A stretch of 48,137 nt of DNA from Spirochaetia bacterium UBA6919 (GCA_002450905.1 DKAT01000091.1:1-48137); one strand, 5' to 3'; shown: positions 17,778 to 26,976, counted from the stretch's first letter. Program-made: numbers and translations. Notes: a model not told the origin generated them from the letters alone.

Positions 17778-19271
17778 ATGCGACATCATAAAGAAGATTA
17801 CCAGGAAATATTTATCGACCCCATCAATTATTCAAAGCATGGAACAAGGATTGCTGTTTTATATCCCAATACATATTACCTTGGAATGAGTAATCTTGGA
17901 TTTCAGGGTATATTTTATCACCTTCTACAAAGTAATATTTTTAGAGTAAGCAGATTTTTTTACGAACCACAAAATCCTTACAAAACTTCTAGTCCTGAAA
18001 ATCATTTTTCACTAAAACAAGCAAGTATTATTTTTATTTCCTTAAGCTTTGAAACAGATTATATTAATCTCATAGATATTTTATTAGTCAATGGAATAGA
18101 ACCTCAGAAAATAAAAAGATCTTATCCCCTTATTGGAATTGGTGGTGCATTCCCTACGATGAACCCATCGTTTTTTTCTGGGATAGCTGATCTGGTCTTC
18201 CTGGGTGAATATGAAGACTACTTAGATAAGATTATCGATTTCTGCTCTGGGATTCATCAGAATAAAATACAGGATAATCTAATCCTTAAACAGAAAGCTT
18301 TAGATATATTTTCTAATCATATTTATGATAAAAGTACAATCGATAACGCAAATTCTAAAATGGCTTACCCCTCTTTAAATCAGCCAAGCTATACCCATAT
18401 TCTTACTAATAACACTTCGTTTAGTAATACCTTTCTAATAGAAATTACGAGAGGATGTACTTTTCGGTGTCGATTCTGCACTGTCCCCACTCTCTATGGG
18501 AAATTACGATCATTTGATATGGATAAATTACTTCCTGTAATTGATAAGGGTCTGCTCAAAACAAATAAAATAGGTTTAGTCAGCGCATTAACCACAGAGT
18601 ATCCTGAATTAGCTTATTTGGTAAGATATATCAATAATCATGGAGGGCTGGTCACATTCTCATCCTTAAGATTAGAGCAAATAAACGACGAACTTCTTGA
18701 ATTAATCCATATTAACAAACAAAATATTTTAACCATAGCTCCTGAAGTTGCATCACAGAAACTCAAACGGAAAATCCGCAAACCCATTCGTATTGAGAAG
18801 ATCTTTAGCTTACTTCACCGCGCTATTCCAATGGGATTTAAAAAAATTAAGTTCTATTTCATGATAGGATTTCCTGAAGAAGATCAACAAGACTTAGATG
18901 ATATAATATCCTTAATGAGAGAAGTAAAATTCGTATTAAATACATATGCTCCTCAATTAAAATATATGCCAGAACTTATTTTAAGTATTAATCAGTTTAT
19001 CCCCAAGTCAATGATACCTCTTTCTGAAGAACCTTTCATGGATAAAAAATCCTTTTTAGACAGACTAAACTACTTAAAAAAACAACTTATTCTCTTGGGT
19101 AACATAAAAATAAATACCGATGACTACACCGAGAACTATTTACAATGGAGGATCAGTCAGGGAACTGATGAATTAGCCCTGGAAATGATCCCTCTCATCC
19201 AAAACAATCCGTCGTTTAAATCTATATATCGTAATCTGGAAAGAAATTCAAAACATTTAATCATCCAATAA
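17778..19271 (+). CDS. B12-binding-domain radical SAM protein
   Basis: The 497-residue protein has an N-terminal cobalamin-binding-like domain (about 20-190, with YPNTYYLGMSNLG and IGIGGAFPTMNP) and a radical SAM domain whose cluster motif CxxxCxxC is RGCTFRCRFC (about residues 226-234). The barrel continues with TIAPEVASQKLKRKI and FYFMIGFPEEDQQDLDDI. The family acts on diverse substrates (methylations and other radical chemistry), and the substrate cannot be told from sequence. The canonical DxHxxG B12 motif is not clear, so cobalamin binding is uncertain. Confidence 0.8.
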   Translation: MRHHKEDYQEIFIDPINYSKHGTRIAVLYPNTYYLGMSNLGFQGIFYHLLQSNIFRVSRFFYEPQNPYKTSSPENHFSLKQASIIFISLSFETDYINLIDILLVNGIEPQKIKRSYPLIGIGGAFPTMNPSFFSGIADLVFLGEYEDYLDKIIDFCSGIHQNKIQDNLILKQKALDIFSNHIYDKSTIDNANSKMAYPSLNQPSYTHILTNNTSFSNTFLIEITRGCTFRCRFCTVPTLYGKLRSFDMDKLLPVIDKGLLKTNKIGLVSALTTEYPELAYLVRYINNHGGLVTFSSLRLEQINDELLELIHINKQNILTIAPEVASQKLKRKIRKPIRIEKIFSLLHRAIPMGFKKIKFYFMIGFPEEDQQDLDDIISLMREVKFVLNTYAPQLKYMPELILSINQFIPKSMIPLSEEPFMDKKSFLDRLNYLKKQLILLGNIKINTDDYTENYLQWRISQGTDELALEMIPLIQNNPSFKSIYRNLERNSKHLIIQ

Positions 19272-19396
19272 GATTTTTTATTAAATTACTATTGACAAAA
19301 CTTTTTTTTTTATTAACTTATTTATTTCCATGACGATAATATTCAAAATATTTTTCCTTTCCATACTTAATTCATAAAAATACAAGGACTTTTGAC

Positions 19397-19609
19397 ATGG
19401 CAGTACAAATCCCATTAGAAAGATTATTAAACCAAGATGTCTCAAAATACAAAATAGCACGTGCAGCTATGAAACTGATTGATGATCTGTCAGAGTACAA
19501 TTATTTTAGAGAAAAAAATATTAACAAACCAGCTATTTTTTCCCTGGCTAAAGTATTAAATGAAGAAGTACAATACGAAATTAAATCGAAATCAAACAAA
19601 AATATATAA
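19397..19609 (+). CDS. rpoZ: RNA polymerase omega subunit, probable
   Basis: The 70-residue protein opens with PLERLLNQ and continues with YKIARAAMKLIDDLSEY and KPAIFSLAKVLNEEVQYEI. This matches the omega pattern: PL(E/D)xLL, (Y/F)xxxxxAAxRA, then KPxxxALxExxxGxxxY. Omega binds the beta-prime C-terminus and helps polymerase assembly. It lacks the Arg that usually follows the Ala pair (AAMKL here), so the assignment is probable rather than certain. SD AAGGA lies 9 bases upstream. Confidence 0.55.
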   Translation: MAVQIPLERLLNQDVSKYKIARAAMKLIDDLSEYNYFREKNINKPAIFSLAKVLNEEVQYEIKSKSNKNI

Positions 19610-19676
19610 TTATTACATTATATTGATTAAATATTATTCAAAACATTCATTTATATCATAAATTGCATCTCATAAT

Positions 19677-21341
19677 ATGATGGACAGATTATATCAAAAA
19701 TATTTATTGATAAAACAAAAATCTCTCTATGGCGTATTAATCCTCTTTCTTATAATTATTTGTTTTGTATTATTTTATTTCCTTGCTGAATTAATTAAAC
19801 CCTTCATATTGGCTGTATTCCTCAGTTATTTTCTCAATCCATTTGTTACAAAACTTGAAGAGAAAGGCATTCCGACAACATTAGCCATTATCATTCCCTT
19901 ATTGAGTATTCTGATTCTTCTGACACTTATTAGTTATTTCTTTATCGTCAGCTTAAATAATTTCTTTCTGGATGAAAAAAGAATAGGCCTTTATATTGGA
20001 AAATTTGAACAACTCTATGAATTAGTTAAGGATAAGGCTATTGAGTTTGGAGTCCTTAAAAAAAATCAGACTTTCGGTATCGATCAAATCAAGATAATTA
20101 TCAGCGAAGGAAAAAAATATATATTAGGGATCCTCACCTCCACGACGTCATTTCTTAGTAGTTTTCTATTATTCGTGTTTTATTTATTCCTATTGCTCCC
20201 TGGTATACGGAATTTTAAAATAAAAATTAATCGTGCATTCCCATCTAAAAAAGCTTTTAAAATTAATCAAGTCAACGAAAAAGTCCTGCTCCAAATCCAG
20301 AGATACATCACAACAAAAAGCCTTTTAAGCTTTGTCACAGGGGTTTTAGTCTATATTATCTGCTTGATATTTGGTGTAGATCTTGCTCTAGTCTGGGGTG
20401 TTCTTGCATTTCTCTTGAATTATATACCGAATATTGGTTCGATTATCGCTCTGGCATTTCCAATAATCCTTTCAATACTCCAATTTTATAATCCTGTCAA
20501 AGCTGAGGTTGACCTGCTAAGAGTAGTGGGTCTATCAGTGGGTATAGTGAGTGTGCAATTTGTTATCGGAAATATTATTGAGCCAAGATTACTTGCAAGA
20601 TCCCTCTCTATAAGCTCACTGGTAGTATTTCTTTCATTAGTTGTTTGGGGCTGGCTATGGGGTATAGCAGGAGTAGTATTATCTGTTCCAATCATGGTTG
20701 CTATCAGTATTATTTGTCAAAATATCCCATCCCTACGTCCAATTGCTATATTCCTCCAAAGTTCTTTTCCTGTGAGAGAGGATATTGAAAAATTAAGTCT
20801 TATCTATCACGTTGCATACTCCGATAGCAAATTAGCACAGGTTGAAAATGATTTTATCATTGGAGAACTCAATAAAGAAATCTATAATTCTCTCTCTATT
20901 AAAAAAGTCTGGAAGGATATCCAGAAAAAACCGTTGACTATAGAAGAAATTTTCCTTGATAAAGAAGTAAATACTAAAGTAGAACTTTATTTTCTTGCCT
21001 GTCATGTTGCTGTGATTGATGAGGAGTTGTCAGATGAAGAAAAGGACTGTCTTAGCTATATCCAGACTGCATCTCAGTTATCTTCTTATGTTGCATCGCT
21101 GATCCACGAATACTTTAATAAAAAATACAAAACGGATTTCCAGTTCAAAATAGCAGATCACTTAAAAGAAAGTGATTTTCAAAGGGCTTATTGTCATAAA
21201 TATTTAGGAAAAATATATATAGACAATAATTTTCATGAAGATTCAAAAAGGCATCTTGAGAAGGCAATGGAATATTATATCCGCTTTGAAGAAGACAGAG
21301 AAGCAATTGAGTGTGCAAATCTTTTAAATACAATCAAATAA
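19677..21341 (+). CDS. AI-2E-family permease fused to a TerB-like and TPR-like C-terminus
   Basis: Residues 1-350 form an AI-2E-type permease: N-terminal TM pair, a soluble insert (about 100-150), the conserved FLLNYIPNIGSIIA motif and the closing VVWGWLWGIAGVVLSVPIMVAI. The family exports small molecules or ions, and the substrate is unknown. The last 200 residues are unusual: two helices LSLIYHVAYSDSKLAQVENDFI and FLACHVAVIDEELSDEEKDCL match the acidic pattern of TerB domains (VAxxDxxxxxxExxxI). A TPR-like hairpin (CHKYLGKIYIDNNFHEDSKR) ends the protein. The C-terminus likely lies in the cytoplasm and may sense metal or membrane stress. Confidence 0.8.
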   Translation: MMDRLYQKYLLIKQKSLYGVLILFLIIICFVLFYFLAELIKPFILAVFLSYFLNPFVTKLEEKGIPTTLAIIIPLLSILILLTLISYFFIVSLNNFFLDEKRIGLYIGKFEQLYELVKDKAIEFGVLKKNQTFGIDQIKIIISEGKKYILGILTSTTSFLSSFLLFVFYLFLLLPGIRNFKIKINRAFPSKKAFKINQVNEKVLLQIQRYITTKSLLSFVTGVLVYIICLIFGVDLALVWGVLAFLLNYIPNIGSIIALAFPIILSILQFYNPVKAEVDLLRVVGLSVGIVSVQFVIGNIIEPRLLARSLSISSLVVFLSLVVWGWLWGIAGVVLSVPIMVAISIICQNIPSLRPIAIFLQSSFPVREDIEKLSLIYHVAYSDSKLAQVENDFIIGELNKEIYNSLSIKKVWKDIQKKPLTIEEIFLDKEVNTKVELYFLACHVAVIDEELSDEEKDCLSYIQTASQLSSYVASLIHEYFNKKYKTDFQFKIADHLKESDFQRAYCHKYLGKIYIDNNFHEDSKRHLEKAMEYYIRFEEDREAIECANLLNTIK

Positions 21342-21822
21342 TTAGATGGTGATTCTTGTTTCACACACCAGTAAAAAGATTATCTCATTTTATAATTCTT
21401 CTTTATGTCAGAGTAAAATAATTATTTCAGGATGACTTAACAAGTTCTATTCTAATTGATAAATTAATTACACCCTAAGAAAAAATTATCTCCCATCCAA
21501 TAATATAATAATCTTACATAATAATTCTCAAATGGAATTAAAACAAAATCTCAATAAATAATCACAATCGGAACTAAGAATTTTGATTCCGATCTTGTTT
21601 AATTATTTTACCAAGGCATCAAGATTTTAGAAATGCCCTGTCGAGATTGTTTAAGTAATGAATAATGTCATGATGTGGTACTAAAATACAGGACCAGTTA
21701 AGACACTGAGTAGCGAGAAGACTTACTAGCCTGTTATGGTGAGGCTCTCCAACCATGTGATAAACAAGACCCTTCGAGAACCTCAGGATGACAAGAACAT
21801 TAGTTATATAAGGAGGCTAGCA
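21342..21822. other. Intergenic region with repeat copy 1 and a CTTCGA-type repeat
   Basis: No gene of its own. It holds copy 1 of the 27-bp palindromic repeat (21567-21593) and, at 21768-21792, a segment containing CCTTCGAGAACCTCAGGATG. The latter resembles the dispersed CTTCGACAGGCTCAGGATGA repeat met in many unrelated genomes. The next gene's frame is open from 21736, but its SD points to 21823. Confidence 0.5.
21567..21593 (+). repeat. 27-bp imperfect palindrome, copy 1
   Basis: Starts ATCGGAACT and ends TTGATTCCGAT, with AAGAATT in the middle; 7-bp perfect outer stem ATCGGAA/TTCCGAT. Two more copies are at 39253 and 44777, in the same orientation and all intergenic. Confidence 0.7.
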
Positions 21823-22488
21823 ATGGCGATTATTTTAGAGGGGGTGGATCACAGTCCGGTGATGTGGGGGAAGATTGGGAAACACGTTGTCCAGAGGACG
21901 AAACTCGGGAAGATGTTTATTAAGATTAAGGTTTCACCAGCAAATCCCAGGACCCAAATCCAACAGGAACAGAGGAGTGCTTTATCAGAAGGAGTTTACC
22001 GTTGGAAGAACTTTGAGAAACTATCGAATAAGGCTTATTGGGATCTTATGGCACTGGATCATCGATTCAAGGATGGATACAGGGCTTTCTTATCCTCGTT
22101 TCTCGTGACGTATAGGATAAAGTTATCAGAATTAGGGAATCATACTCAGGCACTGGACTGTATCTCCAATACATCAAATCCTATAAACTATCAGGAATCA
22201 AAGAAAAAAATTATGATGGAAGAGAGAGATCGACGACTCATTAAGGCGATTTTCACCTATCGGAAGACGAAAACCTTTAATAGACAATTGGGACGGAGTT
22301 TAAAATATCTGGATACTCATCAGTGGCTCAATGTCACGCGATATGGGATTCTCCCAGATTCGGGAAAGGTCATAGACGATGTCTGGTACAATGTGGGGAT
22401 TATCCCGCCATATGATCAAATTCCCAAGGGGGGATTTGGAACGAAAACATTTGGTACAGGGACTTTTGGCGTGAAGAGAATACTTTAA
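21823..22488 (+). CDS. DUF6266-like protein, probably acquired
   Basis: I start at 21823 because AGGAGG (21811-21816) lies 6 bases before this ATG; the frame opens earlier. The 221-residue protein (MAIILEGVDHSPVMWGKIG...) has the pattern of DUF6266-type proteins. A short N-terminal strand region has GKxxxxR, then NPRTQIQQEQRSALSEGVYRW, a Trp-rich helix (NKAYWDLMAL) and GYRAFLSSFL. The C-terminus is Gly/Thr-rich (GGFGTKTFGTGTFGV). The function of these proteins is unknown; they are often close to mobile or repeat-rich DNA. The gene is clearly richer in G+C than its neighbours (35 of 60 bases at 21841-21900), which suggests transfer. Confidence 0.65.
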   Translation: MAIILEGVDHSPVMWGKIGKHVVQRTKLGKMFIKIKVSPANPRTQIQQEQRSALSEGVYRWKNFEKLSNKAYWDLMALDHRFKDGYRAFLSSFLVTYRIKLSELGNHTQALDCISNTSNPINYQESKKKIMMEERDRRLIKAIFTYRKTKTFNRQLGRSLKYLDTHQWLNVTRYGILPDSGKVIDDVWYNVGIIPPYDQIPKGGFGTKTFGTGTFGVKRIL

Positions 22489-22495
22489 TTGAAGT

Positions 22496-22833
22496 CTAAT
22501 ATTCTATTTTGCATTTTGGAAGAACTCTTTGTAAATTACTAACCTGTAATTTACCAACTTTTGTATCAGTTAAATTGAGGTATTCTAAATTGATAAGTCT
22601 TGTTAAGGGATACAGATCAGAAATATTGGTAGAATTAAGTTTAATGTGCTTTAATTTTTTTAGATGTTTTAGAGTTGTAATATCTGTTATCTTTGTCCAG
22701 CTTAAATTTAACTTTTCCAAGTTCTTAAATATGGATAGTGGAGTAATATCCTTTACTTGAGTAGCACTGAGGTCTAGATCTTGTAAGTTTTTAAGTTTTA
22801 ATAAAATATTCAGATCAGATATTCTTGTCCTCT
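22496..22833 (-). pseudogene. Leucine-rich-repeat gene fragment
   Basis: The frame is open from a TAG at about 22834 and has no ATG. It encodes RTRISDLNILLKLKNLQDLDLS, then further repeats of the DIxxLxxLxxLxxLxLxxT type, and ends in LQRVLPKCKIEY. That end matches the C-terminal LQKALPKCKI of the broken LRR lipoprotein at 13334. The signal peptide and first repeats are missing, so it is a 5'-truncated relative, lying directly downstream of and convergent with the DUF6266-like gene. Confidence 0.7.
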
Positions 22834-22990
22834 ATTAGATTGGAATATAACATCGAATTATAATGGGAGTCAAGAAAAATATTTTTATCTACCGGTGATG
22901 ATTGGAAATTATATAAGATTCTATATATTATACATAACTTCAAGACTATATAAATCTAAGTCTAGATGAATCATTTGTCAAATATTGTGA

Positions 22991-24178
22991 CTAAGAAATA
23001 ACTCCCAGTTGCTTTCCGATTCGATGAAATGCCTCAAGAGCTCTATCCAATTGCTCATCCGTGTGAGTAGCCATATAACTTGTACGAATTAAACATTGTC
23101 CATGGGGAACAGCTGGGGGTACAACAGGATTTACAAAGATTCCATCGTCGGTGAGCATTTTCCAGAACTTGAAGCAATCATCCATTTCACCAATGACAAC
23201 AGGGATTATTGGAGTTTCAGAGACTCCTGTATTATACCCCATATCTTCAAATCCTTTTTTCATCTTGTTTGTATTATGCCACAATTTATCAATTCGTTCT
23301 GGTTCCCGTTTGATAATATCAATGGCTTTCGATACTGACTGGACTGCGGCCGGGGGCATACTTGCACTGAATATTAATGCTCTGGAATGATGTTTCAAAT
23401 AATGGATAATAGGCTCTTTTGCCAGTACAGCTCCTCCAAGGGATGCGAAAGATTTTGAGAACGTTACAACGATGATATCCACATCTGCTTCTAAGCCAAA
23501 ATGACTTGTTGTCCCTTGTCCCCGTTTTCCTAAAACCCCTGTTCCGTGGGCATCATCCACCAAGACCCGGGCATGATATTTTTTAGCCAGACGCACTACT
23601 TCAGGGAGTTTTATTATATCTCCCTCCATACTAAAAACGCCATCAACAACAATAAGGCGTCCCCTATTTTCCTCATCACATGTTTTTAAAATGCGTTCCA
23701 GGTCTTCCATATCGTTATGCTTAAACTTGATGGTCTTACCGAAAGAAAACCGGGCTGCATCAAAAATACTGGCGTGATCCATTTTATCAGTAATGATATA
23801 ATCTTTAGGTCCAACCAGACAACCGATTGCACCAACATTTGCCTGATATCCCGTACCATATAATAACGCGGATTCAGTGCCGATGAAATCAGCCAGTTTT
23901 TCTTCTAATTTTCTATGAATATCGAGAGTTCCATTTAAGAATCTTGATCCTGCATTTCCTGTACCATATTTATTTATAGCATCAACTGCAGCCTGTTTAA
24001 CTTCAGGATGACTTGTTAGCCCCATATAACTATTGGAACCAAGCATTAACATTTTTTTGCCGTTAATAAATACTTCTGTATCCTGTCCTGATTCAATTTC
24101 TCTGAAATAAGGATATAATCCTCTAGCTATATATTCTTTGGCTTCTGTATAGGAAAAACATTTATGAAAAATATCCAT
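22991..24178 (-). CDS. Alpha-oxoamine synthase (PLP), KBL/AONS/SPT-like
   Basis: The 395-residue fold-type-I PLP enzyme of the alpha-oxoamine synthase family joins an amino acid with an acyl-CoA (2-amino-3-ketobutyrate CoA ligase, 8-amino-7-oxononanoate synthase or serine palmitoyltransferase). Motifs: NSYMGLTSHPEV, GTGNAGSRFLNGT, DHASIFDAARFS, LVDDAHGTGVLGKRGQGT, and the PLP Lys in VTFSKSFASLGG. No bio genes or threonine dehydrogenase are adjacent, so the substrate is open; serine palmitoyltransferase-like activity is possible. It lies 47 bases downstream of ahcY on the same strand. Confidence 0.85.
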   Translation of the reverse strand: MDIFHKCFSYTEAKEYIARGLYPYFREIESGQDTEVFINGKKMLMLGSNSYMGLTSHPEVKQAAVDAINKYGTGNAGSRFLNGTLDIHRKLEEKLADFIGTESALLYGTGYQANVGAIGCLVGPKDYIITDKMDHASIFDAARFSFGKTIKFKHNDMEDLERILKTCDEENRGRLIVVDGVFSMEGDIIKLPEVVRLAKKYHARVLVDDAHGTGVLGKRGQGTTSHFGLEADVDIIVVTFSKSFASLGGAVLAKEPIIHYLKHHSRALIFSASMPPAAVQSVSKAIDIIKREPERIDKLWHNTNKMKKGFEDMGYNTGVSETPIIPVVIGEMDDCFKFWKMLTDDGIFVNPVVPPAVPHGQCLIRTSYMATHTDEQLDRALEAFHRIGKQLGVIS

Positions 24179-24225
24179 GGGTTTGTTTACTCACACAATA
24201 AGATAGATGAAGAAGAAATATAGAA

Positions 24226-25479
24226 TTAAGTTCCAGCACTATAATCTGTAGCATATGCCTTTTGATCATCTGTGAGAGAGTCAATCTGAATACCCATTGT
24301 TTGAAGTTTAAGAAGACCCACTTCCTCATCTTGCTCATGAGACAGGGTATAAACTTTCTTTTCTAATCCCTTCCCTTCTTTCGCCAGTTTAATAAGTCCG
24401 AGAAACTGGTTTGCAAAAGACATATCCATAACTTCTGATGGGTGTCCTTCTGCAGCAGCTAAATTCACCAGACGACCCTGGGCAAGGACGTGTACATTCT
24501 TACCATTTTTTAAACTATATTTTTCGTTATTAGCACGTATTGTATTTTTTCCAGAAGAAATCGCCGCAAGATCCACTAAATTAAGCTCGCAGTCGTAATG
24601 ACCTGTATTACAAATGATAGCCCCATCTTTGAGATTTTCAAAATGTCTTTTCACCATGACATCTTTCATTCCTGTAGCGGTGATAAAGATATCTCCTAGC
24701 TTGGATGCCTCATCCATAGTCATGACCTGAAATCCTTCCAAAGTAGCTTTAAGAGCAGCAGTAGGTAATATTTCAGTTACAATCACATTTGCACCAAGAC
24801 CCTTTGCTCTCATAGCAACTCCACGCCCGCAATGACCATATCCAGCAACAACAAATGTTTTTCCAGCAATAAGAACAGAAGTTGCTCTTAATATACCATC
24901 GATAGAGGATTGACCTGTACCATAGACATTATCAAAATCCCATTTGGTGATTGAATCATTGACAGCAATAATAGGATATTTTAATGCTCCATCATCTGCC
25001 ATAGCTCTTAGACGGTGTACTCCTGTTGTGGTTTCTTCTGTTCCACCAAGCATTTTACTTGCAAGATCTGATCTTTCTTTGTGGACAGTGAATACAAGAT
25101 CTGCTCCATCATCCAGCGTGAGTGTAGGTTCTATTTCTAATGTTTTATTTATACACCAATAGAAGTCTTCTGTATTCATCCCGTGCCATGCGTAGATAGG
25201 TACACCGATGTGTGCTAGAGCAGCAGCAACGTCATCCTGAGTTGACAAAGGGTTACATCCACTCCAACTAACCTCAGCACCTGCAGCAATAAGGGTTTTC
25301 ACTAATACAGCAGTTTCTTTTGTAACGTGAATACAGCCTGAGATTCTCATACCGCTTAAAGGCTTTGTTTTACTGTATTTTTCTTTTAACAATCCCAGAA
25401 CGGGCATACGGCTTTCTGCCCACTCTATACGCAACAAGCCCTGTTCAGCTAGTTTTTCATCTTTCACCTTATATTTCAT
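24226..25479 (-). CDS. ahcY: Adenosylhomocysteinase (SAH hydrolase)
   Basis: This enzyme splits S-adenosylhomocysteine into adenosine and homocysteine, removing the inhibitory product of methylation reactions. The 417-residue length is the short form without the 40-residue insertion of many proteobacterial and eukaryotic enzymes. Motifs: ISGCIHVTKETAVL, SGCNPLSTQDDVAAAL, NDSITKWDFDNVYGTGQSSI (substrate Lys and Asp), and NAD-binding VAGYGHCGRGVAMRAKG. SD GGAGG lies 6 bases before the ATG. Confidence 0.96.
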   Translation of the reverse strand: MKYKVKDEKLAEQGLLRIEWAESRMPVLGLLKEKYSKTKPLSGMRISGCIHVTKETAVLVKTLIAAGAEVSWSGCNPLSTQDDVAAALAHIGVPIYAWHGMNTEDFYWCINKTLEIEPTLTLDDGADLVFTVHKERSDLASKMLGGTEETTTGVHRLRAMADDGALKYPIIAVNDSITKWDFDNVYGTGQSSIDGILRATSVLIAGKTFVVAGYGHCGRGVAMRAKGLGANVIVTEILPTAALKATLEGFQVMTMDEASKLGDIFITATGMKDVMVKRHFENLKDGAIICNTGHYDCELNLVDLAAISSGKNTIRANNEKYSLKNGKNVHVLAQGRLVNLAAAEGHPSEVMDMSFANQFLGLIKLAKEGKGLEKKVYTLSHEQDEEVGLLKLQTMGIQIDSLTDDQKAYATDYSAGT

Positions 25480-25873
25480 ATTTCCTCCATAAAAACTTGA
25501 CAGGTATGAAGTAATCTTCCCAACATAACCGTATCAACTTCTATCTCAACTTGAATTGATTATCAAATATATTAAATAATTTTAATATATCAAGAAAAAT
25601 ATGTAAAAAACGTATTGAATTAAAATAATTTTTAATAAAATAGATATTTATGATATAATATAAAATTCATATTCATTAATTACTGGTATTTGGAAATATA
25701 TACTGAATATGAAATAAATTAGAATAAAGTGTTGACTATTTTGTGAATAAAATATTATATTATTGAGCATTTTTGATATAATATTGAAAATTGATCTGTA
25801 TAAGTTATTATAATATTTTTAAACTAATAGCTATTGATACACCTTTAGTTATCTAATTGAAATGGAGTCAAAT
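25480..25873. other. Divergent intergenic region, ahcY / dksA-like
   Basis: The 394 bases between ahcY (minus) and the DksA-like gene (plus) hold the promoter at 25732-25761. I see no SAM or SAH riboswitch core and no other gene. Confidence 0.45.
25732..25761 (+). promoter_or_regulatory. Sigma-70-type promoter for the DksA-like gene
   Basis: -35 TTGACT (25732-25737) and -10 TATATT (25756-25761) with an 18-base spacer, or TTATAT with 17. The 5' leader would be about 105 bases. Confidence 0.55.
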
Positions 25874-26248
25874 ATGACAAAAGAAAAAATAAATTTCTTT
25901 AAGGAAGCACTTCTAAGAGAACGATTGGAGTTAATAGAAGAATTAGCGATCAGTAATGAAAATTTCGCAAATCTAGATAAACAACTCAAAGCAGGTGATC
26001 TTGTTGATCAGGCTTATAATTTCTATGAGAAGGAATTGTTAATTGGTTTATCAACCAGTGAAAAACAAAATTTACTAGCCATAGATAAGGCCTTGGAGAA
26101 GATTGATAAAAATAAGTTTGGGTATTGTGAGTCCTGCAATCAATCTATCGATGAGAAACGGCTTGAAGCTATTCCCTATGCAACATTATGTGTAAATTGC
26201 AAGAAAGATACCAAATCCAGACACAAACCCAAACATACAGATGACTAA
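25874..26248 (+). CDS. DksA/TraR-type zinc-finger protein
   Basis: I use the ATG at 25874, which has GGAG 6 bases upstream; another ATG lies 12 bases earlier. The 124-residue protein has an N-terminal coiled coil (NFFKEALLRERLELIEELA) with a GDLVDQA turn and a C-terminal four-Cys zinc finger (YCESCNQSIDEKRLEAIP, then LCVNCK). DksA-type proteins enter the polymerase secondary channel and tune transcription with ppGpp. The tip here has DLVDQAYN rather than the DxxDxA of DksA, so the activity may differ. The end overlaps the uracil-DNA glycosylase start by 8 bases. Confidence 0.85.
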   Translation: MTKEKINFFKEALLRERLELIEELAISNENFANLDKQLKAGDLVDQAYNFYEKELLIGLSTSEKQNLLAIDKALEKIDKNKFGYCESCNQSIDEKRLEAIPYATLCVNCKKDTKSRHKPKHTDD

Positions 26249-26957
26249 TTCAGATTATATTAAGGATTTTTTAAAAATCTTTGTTGATACTAAAAATTAT
26301 TTGTATAATGAGAATGATTTATATCAGATTCAATTTAATGATACTTATTGTTCTGAACAAAGTGAAGAGCCATTATCAAACCAGAAAATAAATCCATTTC
26401 AACAACTTGAACAAGAAATACTATCGTGTCATCAATGCAATCTAAGTACAACGCGAAAAAATGTCGTTATAGGCTCTGGAAATATTCAGAGTCAAGTCCT
26501 TTTTATAGGAGAAGCACCTGGGTTTGATGAGGATATGAAAGGATTTCCATTTGTTGGGAAAGCGGGACAGTTGCTCGATAAAATGTTACAGGCAATCTCG
26601 ATTGAAAGAAATTTTATATATATTTGCAATATATTAAAATGCAGACCTCCATCTAATAGAAATCCCCAGCAGGAGGAAATTGACTCATGCACCCCATTTC
26701 TTGATCGACAAATTAATATGATCAACCCAAAAATTATTGTCACCTTGGGGAACTTTGCCAGTAAATATATTCTAAGGACTGATACCGGGATTTCGAAACT
26801 GAGAGGGAAAACATATCCTTGGAAGGATAAAATTATTGTTCCGACTTATCATCCATCAGCACTTTTACAGAATCCGGAATTGAAAAGAGGCTCGTGGTAT
26901 GATTTAAAATTATTACGGAGTTTAATCGATAAAATGGGGATCCGATTATCAAATTGA
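26241..26957 (+). CDS. Family-4 uracil-DNA glycosylase (Fe-S)
   Basis: This enzyme removes uracil from DNA at the start of base-excision repair. The 238-residue protein has a variable N-terminus (1-50), then the Fe-S cysteines CHQC (about 59-62), LKCRPPSNRNP and SCTPFL. The catalytic motif GEAPGFDED (motif 1), FPFVGKAGQLLDKML and the terminal YHPSALLQNP are intact. It overlaps the DksA-like gene (ATGACTAA), so the two are co-transcribed. Confidence 0.9.
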   Translation: MTNSDYIKDFLKIFVDTKNYLYNENDLYQIQFNDTYCSEQSEEPLSNQKINPFQQLEQEILSCHQCNLSTTRKNVVIGSGNIQSQVLFIGEAPGFDEDMKGFPFVGKAGQLLDKMLQAISIERNFIYICNILKCRPPSNRNPQQEEIDSCTPFLDRQINMINPKIIVTLGNFASKYILRTDTGISKLRGKTYPWKDKIIVPTYHPSALLQNPELKRGSWYDLKLLRSLIDKMGIRLSN

Positions 26958-26976
26958 TAAATCTTTTTGATGATAA

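Noticed and set aside
19290..19315. TTGACA at 19292 as a promoter for rpoZ
   Set aside because: No -10 box lies at 16-18 bases; the spacing falls in a T tract followed by AACTTA.
25480..25873. SAM or SAH riboswitch upstream of ahcY
   Set aside because: I could not find the conserved core or a plausible multi-stem structure in the leader; only an SD and AT-rich DNA are present.
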